Below, in pieces: positions 52,968 through 60,732 of a stretch of 64,000 bases of DNA (positions are counted from its first letter, which is position 1; each line of letters starts with the position of its first letter). The stretch is from an uncultured Prevotella sp. Lineage in GTDB: Bacteria; Bacteroidota; Bacteroidia; Bacteroidales; Bacteroidaceae. The notes below the pieces were generated by a model. That model ran no database searches and was not told the DNA's origin. It saw only the letters and a program-made list of their open reading frames with translations. Location: NCBI GenBank assembly GCA_944319915.1, contig CALUEY010000003.1:102475-166474 (forward strand), in the 5' to 3' direction. Both the position numbers and the translations under genes were made by a program.

Positions 52968-54830
52968 ATGAAAAAGATATCATATATCATTGCAGGTCTG
53001 TTTGCGGTAGGGCTGTCTTCGTGCAGCGATATGCTTGACGTGGAGAGCGACATGCTGCTGCCCAGCGACGGTGGCATAACGAACAAGACCGACTCCGTGT
53101 TCTACACGTTTGGCATAATGAGTGCCATGCAGCAGCTGGCAGACACTTATGTACTGCAGAACGAGCTGCGCGGCGACCTCGTGAGCCTTACTTCGTCGGC
53201 CGACCTCGACTTGCAGGAGCTTGCCAATTTCTCTGCCGATGGCACCAATGCTTACGACAGCGCATACGTGTACTACCGGGTTATAAACAACGTGAACAAC
53301 TACCTTGCCCATCGCGACACCACGCTTGCCGACGGTGCCACAAACCTCGTCACCAACGAGTATGGGGCTATGCTGGCTTTCCGCGCTTGGGCTTATCTCC
53401 AGGCTGTCCGCCAGTATGGCAAGGTGAAGTATGTCACCCGTCCGCTCACCTCCATCAGCGACATTGAGAATGACAACTCACCCGAGGTAGACATCTACCA
53501 GCTTGCTTCCAACCTCATCCCCGAGCTTGAGAAGTATGCGGGCAATCCCGTGCCGGACTATGGCAACATCAACTGTGGCTCGGGCAACAATTACATGGTG
53601 GGTAGCAAGACAGTAAGCTCCTTCCAGAGCTTCGTCCCTGTCGACGTTATCCTCGGCGAGCTTTACTTGGAGCGTGGCCAAGAGGGTGACTACCTGCGTG
53701 CCGCACAGCATTTCTATACCTATATCGACCGCAATGCTTCAACGCGCTTCTTGTCAAACCTGATTGCAGACTATTCGTACAACTGGTTCGTCAGGAGCTC
53801 GTTCAATCGCCCAACGGATTTCACAACTTCTATCAGCGGCTCTTGGGGTGGCTATTGGTCAACACAGACGTTTACCAACCAGTCAACCCAGATTGTCTCG
53901 CAGATACCCATGGCTCAGAACTATATGCTTGGTGCCACCACATCGCTGCCTTTGCTTTATGGCTTTAATTATTACACTGCCAATGACGACAGCGTTTACA
54001 CGGCTGTGCAAGTTGTTCCTTCATCCAACTACTTTGCCATTGCCGACAGCACCGATTGCTATTACACGTCTACCGTGACTGTGAGTGGCCGCAATCCTAT
54101 CCATTGCTTCCGTGCTCGCGATTCGCGTTACTACGAAACGTTCATCGAGACTCAAACACGCGATTCTGTGATGGAACGTATGTCGAAGTTTGATACCGGC
54201 AACATCATCCTTTACCGCAACACAACCATCTGGCTCCGCCTTGCAGAGGCACTCAACCGTGCCGGCTATCCCGACGCTGCCTTTGCCATACTGAAGGATG
54301 GACTCAAGAGCACGCTGCTTAACAGCAACGACTATCTATCGCCCGAGACGGAAACGCTGCTCACCACAACGATACCAATCTGCGACGTCAACAATGTCAA
54401 CGACCAGTATTATATACAGAATATTGGTATCCATGCGTATGGCGCAGCATATTACGAAAGTGTCAGCAGCGGTATCAACAACGGCCCTATCGGCGGAACC
54501 TATTCCACCTATACAATGGATTCCATTGTAGGTCTTAAGATGGACAGGCTTGCCCGTGAGTTTGCCGCTGACGGTGTGGTGATTGGCGCAACCAAGGCCG
54601 ACACTATCAATGCTGTTGAGGACCTTATTTGCGATGAGTATGCCATGGAGTTCGCTTTCGAGGGAACGCGCTTCTCCGACATAACTCGCCTTGCTCGCCG
54701 CAAGAACCGCGAGGCTCCGTCAAACTATGGCGCCAACTTCGGCGGCAAGTGGATTGCCCGCAAGCTGGCCTACAAGAACCCTGCCAAGCAGATGGACCAG
54801 GAAGCCAACTGGTACCTGCCTTTCAAATGA
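52968..54830 (+). CDS. SusD/RagB-family nutrient-binding lipoprotein (second)
   Basis: A 620-residue SusD-type lipoprotein (signal IIAGLFAVGLSSC, lipid on Cys19), partner of the SusC encoded just upstream. Characteristic segments include YGAMLAFRAWAYLQAVRQYG (first TPR-like helices), NTTIWLRLAEALNRAGY and the C-terminal ICDEYAMEFAFEGTRFSDI and LARRKNREA, with an ending typical of the family (ANWYLPF). It is the last gene of the seven-gene operon and is followed by a terminator. Confidence 0.95.
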   Translation: MKKISYIIAGLFAVGLSSCSDMLDVESDMLLPSDGGITNKTDSVFYTFGIMSAMQQLADTYVLQNELRGDLVSLTSSADLDLQELANFSADGTNAYDSAYVYYRVINNVNNYLAHRDTTLADGATNLVTNEYGAMLAFRAWAYLQAVRQYGKVKYVTRPLTSISDIENDNSPEVDIYQLASNLIPELEKYAGNPVPDYGNINCGSGNNYMVGSKTVSSFQSFVPVDVILGELYLERGQEGDYLRAAQHFYTYIDRNASTRFLSNLIADYSYNWFVRSSFNRPTDFTTSISGSWGGYWSTQTFTNQSTQIVSQIPMAQNYMLGATTSLPLLYGFNYYTANDDSVYTAVQVVPSSNYFAIADSTDCYYTSTVTVSGRNPIHCFRARDSRYYETFIETQTRDSVMERMSKFDTGNIILYRNTTIWLRLAEALNRAGYPDAAFAILKDGLKSTLLNSNDYLSPETETLLTTTIPICDVNNVNDQYYIQNIGIHAYGAAYYESVSSGINNGPIGGTYSTYTMDSIVGLKMDRLAREFAADGVVIGATKADTINAVEDLICDEYAMEFAFEGTRFSDITRLARRKNREAPSNYGANFGGKWIARKLAYKNPAKQMDQEANWYLPFK

Positions 54831-54865
54831 TGTGAGGGTTAGGTACACTTAACTATTGAAACATG

Positions 54866-54905
54866 AAGACCGCACGGGGCAGCCGCCTCCGTGCGGTCTT
54901 TTTTT
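54866..54905 (+). terminator. Intrinsic terminator of the FAS1/SusCD operon
   Basis: AAGACCGCACGG and CCGTGCGGTCTT form a 12-bp perfect stem around ggcagccgcct, followed by TTTTT. It lies 35 bases past the last stop codon. Confidence 0.9.
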
Positions 54906-54970
54906 GTCGTTCATGCATATTATCCCAAATCGGTCGTTATAACGTCACCCCACTCATACCCCCGGTTGTT

Positions 54971-55099
54971 GGCTCTCCACCCATCTTCCGCACTGCTGCC
55001 GCCTGCTTGCTTCCCGCTTTTTCTCAATGTAGCCCGCTACATCTCCGGCAAAAGCTGCAAGCAACCAGTCTGGCAGCGGCACGAAATCAGAGTGAAGTC
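54971..55099. repeat. ~125-bp imperfect palindromic element A, copy 2 (inverted)
   Basis: Reverse-complement match to 36853-36979, most clearly in the flanks ggctctccacccatc and ggcagcggcacgaaa and in the centre TGTAGCCCGCTACA. It lies immediately outside the FAS1/SusCD operon on the right. Confidence 0.8.
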
Positions 55100-55200
55100 T
55101 AACTACTGATTCGGGATTTCCCTTGTGCATTTGGGATAAAAACTGGAAAGAACATCCGCAAACGGGCAATATGCCCAATACGCCCGGTGCCTCCTGCAGG

Positions 55201-55434
55201 CCATGCCGCCGTTAACATTTTTATGTTAATCGTGGCGGCGAATGCTGCTTCGGCTAACGGCTTGATTTCCAATGTGTTGTCGAATGCGCCGTTTTGGCGT
55301 CCGATACAGGCCGTTTCGGCGTCCGATATAGGCTGTTTTGCAGCCCGAAACAGGCTGTTTCACGTAGTGGTATGGCGTATGCAGCGAGACTGACGCCGCA
55401 GGGCGCATTCTTAATTGCATATTTGCAAGTATGC
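55201..55434. repeat. ~233-bp composite intergenic element, copy 2 (inverted)
   Basis: Reverse complement of 37129-37360: catgccgccgttaacatttttatg (55203-55226), then the ~21-bp palindromic array (55279-55370), then gacgccgcaggg...ttgcatatttgcaagtatgc (to 55434). The 44-base end segment shows only about two differences between copies. Together with the left copy it brackets the FAS1/SusCD operon. Confidence 0.85.
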
Positions 55435-55497
55435 CTGAATGCGGATTCATTTTAGGTTAAATGATGTTATGTGGCGAGCGTTTAGCCATGATTTTCT

Positions 55498-55505
55498 TAC
55501 CTTTG
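55498..55505 (+). promoter_or_regulatory. -7 promoter element upstream of the GH27 fragment and esterase
   Basis: TACCTTTG matches TAnnTTTG. About 350 bases separate it from the esterase start, with the GH27 remnant in between, so it may be the original promoter of the now-broken alpha-galactosidase gene. Confidence 0.5.
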
Positions 55506-55711
55506 CATAAGGCGGGGCTGCGCTCGGCAAGTTTGTAGGCAAGCTTTCGTTGCGCTCGTTGGCAAAGCATGGCAGAAGTTAAGCAGGCTGGTTGTACTGA
55601 TTTTGTTACCAATAACATAAAAATGGACAATACTTTACCTCTATGCGCCATCGCGTTCGCCCCGGAGCTTGCAGCCATTGGCCCGGCCGTGGGGGAGTCT
55701 CTACAGAGGCC

Positions 55712-55837
55712 GTTGTTCTTCCAGCCATGGGCTGGAGCTCATGGCGCACTTGCCATGTCAACATCAGCGATGCATTGATCATGCGCCAGGCCGATGCCAT
55801 GGTGGCAAAGGGGCTGAATCCGCAGATGTTGAATTAG
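55712..55837 (+). pseudogene. N-terminal fragment of a GH27-type alpha-galactosidase
   Basis: The translated stretch LPAMGWSSWRTCHVNISDAL followed by IMRQADAMVAKGL closely matches the conserved start of glycoside hydrolase family 27 (usual form PMGWNSWN.F..nI.E..i...aDam...Gl). Only about 40 residues remain before a stop codon at 55835, and the catalytic aspartates are absent, so this is a relic and not an enzyme. It lies 22 bases before the esterase gene and after the inverted element copy, suggesting that a deletion joined the remnant to its present neighbour. Confidence 0.65.
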
Positions 55838-55858
55838 ATATGTCTTAAATATAACGAT

Positions 55859-57274
55859 ATGAGGAAATCAATTTTGCTTTGTGCCAGTGTGCTGCTCTGT
55901 GTTGCGGCGCAGGCACAGACGGCGCGCAAGTTGACCGTCAACCTTACGCCCGACGGGGCTGCAAACATTCAGGTGTTCCTGCCGCAAAACCCTACGGGCC
56001 GTGCAATTGTTGGCTGCCCCGGCGGCGGCTACTCGCATCTCTCCATGCAAAATGAGGGTACGGATTGGGTGGATTATTTCAATGACCAGGGCATTGCCTA
56101 TTGCGTGCTTACTTACCGTATGCCCAAAGGCGACCGCTCGCTGCCCATGAGCGATGCGCAAAACGCCATCCGCACGGTGCGCGACAGTGCCGAGGCGTGG
56201 CGCGTAAATCCCTACGACGTGGGCATAATGGGCTTCTCGGCCGGTGGCCACCTCGCCTCCACCACGGCCACCCACGCCCCCATCGAGGCGCGCCCCGACT
56301 TCCAGATACTCTTCTATCCCGTGATATCCATGATTGAGCGCGAAACGCACAAGGGCTCTGTGGTTGGCTTCCTTGGCGACGGACGCCGCGACGGCAAGCT
56401 TGTGGACAGTTTCACAAACTACAAGCAGGTGCGCCGCCACCAAACGCCCCCTGCCTTCATCGTGATGGCTGGCGACGACCGTGCCGTGCCGCCCCTCACC
56501 AACGGCTTGCCTTACTACGTGGCCCTGCGAAAGGCCGGCGTGCCAGCCGCCATGCACATCTATCCCGCCGGTGGCCACGGCTTCGGCTTCCGCTCGTCGT
56601 TTGCCTACCATGACCAGATGCTCGCCGAGCTGTCCGCATGGCTCAAGGGCATCAAGGCACCTGCTGCCACGGCTCGGCGCGTGGCTTGCGTGGGCAACAG
56701 CATCACCGACGGGTATGGCATCGACATGGCCGACGTGCAGGGCTATCCCGCCCAGTTGCAGCAGATTCTCGGCCCTGGCTACTGTGTGCGCAACTTCGGC
56801 GTGAGCGGCCGCACGCTGCTCAACCATGGCGACCGCCCCTACATGAAAGAAAAGGCGTGGGCCGAGGCCAAGGCTTTCAACCCCGACATCGTGGTGGTAA
56901 AGCTCGGCACCAACGACAGCAAGCCGCGCAATTGGGATAAGTATGGCAAGGAGTTTGCCGCAGACCTGCAGCAGATGGTTGACGAATTGAAGGCGTTGCC
57001 CGCCAAGCCCGCCATTTACTTGTGTTGCCCCATTGCGTCTGAGACATCGCGCAGTGCAGGCCGCGACGACCAGATACGCGACTCTGTTGTGGTGGCCGGC
57101 ATCATTCCCGCAATACAGAAGGCGGCAAAGGAAAACAGTATAGAGGTAATCGACCTGCATCCGCTCATCAACCCTAAATCGGACATGATGCAGCGCGACG
57201 GCATCCATCCCACGGACAAGGGCGCGGGCGTGATAGCCAAGGCCGTGGCCGATGCCATCGGCGGCAAGCAATGA
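55859..57274 (+). CDS. Two-domain secreted esterase (alpha/beta hydrolase + SGNH hydrolase)
   Basis: A 471-residue secreted protein with two independent esterase domains. Residues 25-265 are an alpha/beta hydrolase: oxyanion loop GCPGGGYSHLS, nucleophile Ser127 in GFSAGGHLAS, acid in MAGDDRAVPP (about 206) and His240 in PAGGHGFGF, as in Bacteroidota acetylxylan-esterase-like enzymes. Residues 272-471 are an SGNH/GDSL domain: block I VGNSITDGYG (Ser281), block II NFGVSGRTLL, block III LGTNDSK and block V RDGIHPTDKG (Asp447, His450). Both catalytic sets look intact. The signal peptide is ILLCASVLLCVAAQAQ. Such enzymes remove acetyl or other acyl groups from plant polysaccharides; next to a PL11 lyase gene, rhamnogalacturonan deacetylation is a fair inference. 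A convergent lyase gene is downstream and they share a bidirectional terminator. Confidence 0.88.
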   Translation: MRKSILLCASVLLCVAAQAQTARKLTVNLTPDGAANIQVFLPQNPTGRAIVGCPGGGYSHLSMQNEGTDWVDYFNDQGIAYCVLTYRMPKGDRSLPMSDAQNAIRTVRDSAEAWRVNPYDVGIMGFSAGGHLASTTATHAPIEARPDFQILFYPVISMIERETHKGSVVGFLGDGRRDGKLVDSFTNYKQVRRHQTPPAFIVMAGDDRAVPPLTNGLPYYVALRKAGVPAAMHIYPAGGHGFGFRSSFAYHDQMLAELSAWLKGIKAPAATARRVACVGNSITDGYGIDMADVQGYPAQLQQILGPGYCVRNFGVSGRTLLNHGDRPYMKEKAWAEAKAFNPDIVVVKLGTNDSKPRNWDKYGKEFAADLQQMVDELKALPAKPAIYLCCPIASETSRSAGRDDQIRDSVVVAGIIPAIQKAAKENSIEVIDLHPLINPKSDMMQRDGIHPTDKGAGVIAKAVADAIGGKQ

Positions 57275-57316
57275 TTCGGTTTTAACGGTCTAATGCGATT
57301 TGTGTTTAATGAAAAG

Positions 57317-57360
57317 AAGACCCACGGCTGCATCAGGCAGGATGCAGCCGTGGGTCTTTT
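57317..57360. terminator. Bidirectional intrinsic terminator between esterase and PL11 genes
   Basis: AAGACCCACGGCTGCATC and GATGCAGCCGTGGGTCTT form an 18-bp perfect stem around aggcag, with T-runs on both sides (TTTT on plus; the AAAA at 57312-57315 gives T on minus). It lies between two convergent genes. Confidence 0.92.
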
Positions 57361-57420
57361 CTGTTTGTATGCAAGCTTGTTGTCGTTGCCTTGGGGCTTG
57401 AAGCCTGCACAAGTTGAGCG

Positions 57421-59484
57421 TTATTTAAGGAAGTCGTGCGCTGTCTTGTCAGGCCCGAGGTAGAATCCTGTGTGCGGCGGCTGGTTGTAGCCCACGTTCT
57501 CCGTGGCCACGCCTATGCGGTAGGGGATATCCTCCATGAGGCAGTTTATTCGGTAGGCGGTGGGCATGGTGCTGACATACAGGCGCAGTTCGCTGCTGTC
57601 GTTGGTGCGCACGAGCACCTCCTCGCGCCAGTCGCCCAGTATGTCGGCGCTCAGGCAAGGGTTCGATTTCGTTCCGTTGTTGAACTGGCAGCCCTCAAAC
57701 TCTTTCAGCAGCTGCATGCGCCCCGTGGTCCAGTCGTACTTCGACACGCGGTTGTGGTCGAGCATCTCGCGCAGCAGGTCGCCGTTCCACCATACGGCCG
57801 AGTTCGTGGGCAGGCGCATCCCTCGCACATAGAGCGCGGTGTTGTCCTGCTCCTTGAGTTGCGCGTTGTCCTTGGCTTCGTCGTTGCTTGCCTTAGGTTC
57901 CACCACGTCTCCTTTTATGTTGCGTATGCCGTGGCTGTCGCTGCTCCACATCTCCAGGCCCGGGTTGGTGGGGTCGATGTCGGCAGCCATGCAGCGGCCC
58001 ACATCGTAGCTGCTCTTTATCTGGAATATCACCTTGCCCGTGGCGGCGTCGCGTAGGTCGGAGCCATCGCGGCGGTTCTCGTGGCAGTCCCATAGTTGGA
58101 GCTTGTCGTCAGTAGGGTCGAACACTGTCAGGTGCATTGCGTCGCCGTGGCCCATGTGCGTGTTGTACAGTCCGGTGCCATCGTTGTCCACGGCCATTGA
58201 GCCGTACAGGATTTCGTCGCACCCATCGCCATCCACGTCAGCCACCCTTAGGTTGTGGTTCCCCTGCCCGGCGTAGTCGCTCCACTGCTTGTCGTTGGTG
58301 TCGAACGTCCAGCGGTTGGTGAGCTTCTTGCCGTCCCAGTCCCATGCGGCGAGCACCGTGCGGGTGTAGTATCCCCGGCAGAACAAGGCCGAGGGGCGTT
58401 TTCCGTCGAAGTAGCCAAGTGCGGCGAGGTATCGCTCGGAGCGGTTGCCGTTGTCATCGCCCCAGGAACGCACGTCGCCCCGCTCGGGTATGTAGGGCTG
58501 CGAGTCCATGGCTGCCCCCGTCAGCCCGTTGAACACGGTGATGAATTCCGGCCCGCTGAGCACACGCCCCTCGTAGCGGCCGGTGCGCCCGCGCCTTCCG
58601 CCCCACAGCCTGCGCATCTCCTCGCGGGTTGGCCGCCGGCCCTCGCGGCGCATCTCTTCAAGCTTGCGGCGCATCTCTTGCCTTTCGGCCTGCTCCTGCT
58701 TCACGGCCTCGCGGTTTTTCTCGAAGTTGGCCTTTGCCTCGGCTATGCCCTCGCGCCAGTCGGCATTGGGGTCTCCGATGGCCCGGCCCGTGCCATCGAT
58801 GGTGCCGTCGGCAGTCTTCACCATCAGCTCGGCGCGCCCGTCACCGTCGAAGTCGTAGACTATGAACGGCACATAGTGCGCCCCGCTGCGTATGTTGTGG
58901 CCCATGTCTATGCGCCACAGGCGTGTGCCGTCGAGGCGGTAGCAGTCGAAGAGAGTGTTGCCTGTGAAGCCCGGGTGCGAGTTGTCGTGCGCGTTCGACG
59001 GGTCCCATTTCAGTATTATCTCGTACTGTCCGTCGCCGTCCACGTCGCCCACGCTGGCGTCGTTGGCCGAATATGTATAGTCGCGCCCGTCGGGCGTGGT
59101 GCCGCCCCCGGGCTTCTGCACCTTTATCGGCAGGTAGCCGGTGGGCGCGTCGGCGTGCAGCGTGAAGCTGCCGTCGAGGCCGCCGCCGCGTATCTCGTAG
59201 GTGGCGTCGGTGTCGAGCGGCTTGTCGTCGGTGAAGAAGGTGCCGCCAGTGGTCAGCGGCTCGGCGTTTAGTTTCACCCCGTTGCGGTACACGTCGAATG
59301 GCTCGCCTTTCTTGTCGGACATCAGGGTGCGCCAGCTTACTGCCACATGGCTCTCGTCAAGCCTCACAGCCACCACGCCTCGGTCAAGCCGCTCGCGCTG
59401 TATGTTGTCCATGTCGTAGCGCGGCTGAGCAAAGGCCGTGGCGCATAAGGCTGCAGCTACGACTGTGGTGATGATGTTTTTCAT
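57421..59484 (-). CDS. Family PL11 rhamnogalacturonan lyase with a charged helical insert
   Basis: A 687-residue secreted PL11 lyase (signal TTVVAAALCATAFAQ). It has the N-terminal LDRGVVAVRLDESHVAVSW strand region, calcium loops DVDGDGQYEIILKWDPSN and DFDGDGRAELMVKTADG, the motif NHNLRVADVDGDGCDEI and the ending NQPPHTGFYLG, and lacks a sorting domain. Unusual: residues about 245-306, between NADWR and RVLSGPEFITVF, are a highly charged, probably helical segment (QEQAERQEMRRKLEEMRREG and MRRLWGGRRGRTGR) at a site where the PL11 paralog at 24818 has only a short loop. It may be a surface arm or RNA/polyanion-contacting element, or simply a lineage-specific insert. The gene converges on the esterase gene. 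Confidence 0.92.
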   Translation of the reverse strand: MKNIITTVVAAALCATAFAQPRYDMDNIQRERLDRGVVAVRLDESHVAVSWRTLMSDKKGEPFDVYRNGVKLNAEPLTTGGTFFTDDKPLDTDATYEIRGGGLDGSFTLHADAPTGYLPIKVQKPGGGTTPDGRDYTYSANDASVGDVDGDGQYEIILKWDPSNAHDNSHPGFTGNTLFDCYRLDGTRLWRIDMGHNIRSGAHYVPFIVYDFDGDGRAELMVKTADGTIDGTGRAIGDPNADWREGIAEAKANFEKNREAVKQEQAERQEMRRKLEEMRREGRRPTREEMRRLWGGRRGRTGRYEGRVLSGPEFITVFNGLTGAAMDSQPYIPERGDVRSWGDDNGNRSERYLAALGYFDGKRPSALFCRGYYTRTVLAAWDWDGKKLTNRWTFDTNDKQWSDYAGQGNHNLRVADVDGDGCDEILYGSMAVDNDGTGLYNTHMGHGDAMHLTVFDPTDDKLQLWDCHENRRDGSDLRDAATGKVIFQIKSSYDVGRCMAADIDPTNPGLEMWSSDSHGIRNIKGDVVEPKASNDEAKDNAQLKEQDNTALYVRGMRLPTNSAVWWNGDLLREMLDHNRVSKYDWTTGRMQLLKEFEGCQFNNGTKSNPCLSADILGDWREEVLVRTNDSSELRLYVSTMPTAYRINCLMEDIPYRIGVATENVGYNQPPHTGFYLGPDKTAHDFLK

Positions 59485-59621
59485 TGTTGTTATTGGTTTG
59501 AAAGTTAAAAGTTATAAAAGTAATATTGTTATTGCTTTTATGACGTTATGCCGTGCCAAAGGTTTAAACCGAATCGGTATAATGGCCGATTCGGGTAGGA
59601 TCTGGACTCACCCTGCTTGCA

Positions 59622-60357
59622 TTACCGCTCTTTCCATACTATTATCGTCGGATTCCCGTTGTTGTCGATTGTGTTGATGAAAGTCGTGTCTACCTCCTTG
59701 TTTAGGCGATGCTGTGTATGTTTTATATAATTTTTGATGCTTCTGTTGCTTATCTCAAAAACGACTTGTCCTTTAAGACCTTGCGTAGGTATTGTTTTTG
59801 AGCATGAAAATGGCAGCAGTTCGGTTGTTATGCCACGGAAAGCATGGCATTCTTCGGAAGTCCTGTTGAAAATAAAGCTGTAATAAGAGTTTGTGTTGAA
59901 TTGAATCAATGAATCTGTAACGTTTATGTTCATCACCATCCAGTCGTGGTCATCGTTTTTTCTTAGGAACTCTTTTGTATGTCAGGTTGTCGTATAGTGA
60001 TTTTGCAGCCCTGCTGCCAAAATCGAGTTGACAAATAAGAGAAGCCTTGCCACCTGATATTTTGTATATGCGGTTGTCAAAAGGCAGGCAGGCCAAGATG
60101 CCGCCTTCCACAGGTATGATGGACTTTCCAAAGCCGAAGAGTCCAGCCACAGTGTTGCTGCATGTGTGGAGAACTAACGGCTTCGATGATAAGTCTTTCT
60201 TGTCTATGGCTATCAGCTCTGTTCCTGTGTCATCGTTGTGCCGTATCCCATAAACATATATTTTGTTTCCATACCTGTCTATTACGATGATTCTGTTGTC
60301 TGTAAATATCAGCCTGCTTATCTTTTTTATTAGGTGATTATATACGACAATACCCTA
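59622..60357 (-). pseudogene. Broken six-bladed beta-propeller (DUF5128-like) gene: 5' truncated and frameshifted
   Basis: Two minus-strand frames, 60357-59950 and 59956-59622, are pieces of one gene. The upper frame reads KKISRLIFTDNRIIVIDRYG, NKIYVYG.., FGFGKSIIPVEGGILACLP, typical of Bacteroidales six-bladed beta-propeller lipoproteins (DUF5128/BF3164 type). It ends in KKKR-stop at an A6 run, and removing one A joins it to KKNDDHDWMVMNINVTDSLI in the lower frame. There is no start codon or lipoprotein signal; upstream in-frame a TAG occurs at about 60353-60355. The loss of the 5' end coincides with the start of the AT-rich right-hand segment, so insertion of that segment probably truncated the gene. 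A sequencing error at the homopolymer cannot be excluded for the frameshift. Confidence 0.7.
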
Positions 60358-60732
60358 AATTTTGCCACGGCAAACCGTTCCTGCCTCTGAGGTAGTTGCG
60401 TGGAGTAGTTTGGAGTATGCCACGATTACTTTTGGGGGCGTGGCTTATGTAGTGGTAAGGATAACGGTGGGGAGTGGAAAGGTAAGTGGTGGCTGCTAGA
60501 TATGGCGGAAAGTCAATGTTGGCATGACAGTAAATAAATACTTTGTAAGTCTATGAACTAACTTACAAAAATATTTATCATCTATTTGGCATTCATTGAG
60601 AATACGAAAGCATTGTATTAAACCTGATAAAAAGGATAAAAAATCTATATTGCCAATAAAAAGCAAGCCTTTAATTCATAAACATCAATCTTTTTCATTA
60701 TATTTGTAGCCGTTCAAAAAGTAAACAAGAAA
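60358..60732. other. Junction region between host-like and AT-rich DNA
   Basis: No coding sequence is supported. 60358-60500 is G-rich on the plus strand; from about 60520 the base composition becomes AT-rich. A 9-bp perfect hairpin (TTTGTAAGT at 60542-60550, ACTTACAAA at 60561-60569) sits near the transition and could be a recombination-site or terminator-like structure. The promoter for the next gene is at 60699-60706. Confidence 0.5.
60699..60706 (+). promoter_or_regulatory. -7 promoter element of the Ntn-hydrolase-like gene
   Basis: TATATTTG matches TAnnTTTG exactly and lies 26 bases before the start codon, giving a ~20-base leader. No good -33 element is seen at the standard distance. 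Confidence 0.6.

Noticed and set aside
60542-60569. Integrase attachment site at the island edge
   Set aside because: A 9-bp hairpin alone is insufficient; no tRNA gene, integrase or matching direct repeat is seen in the window.
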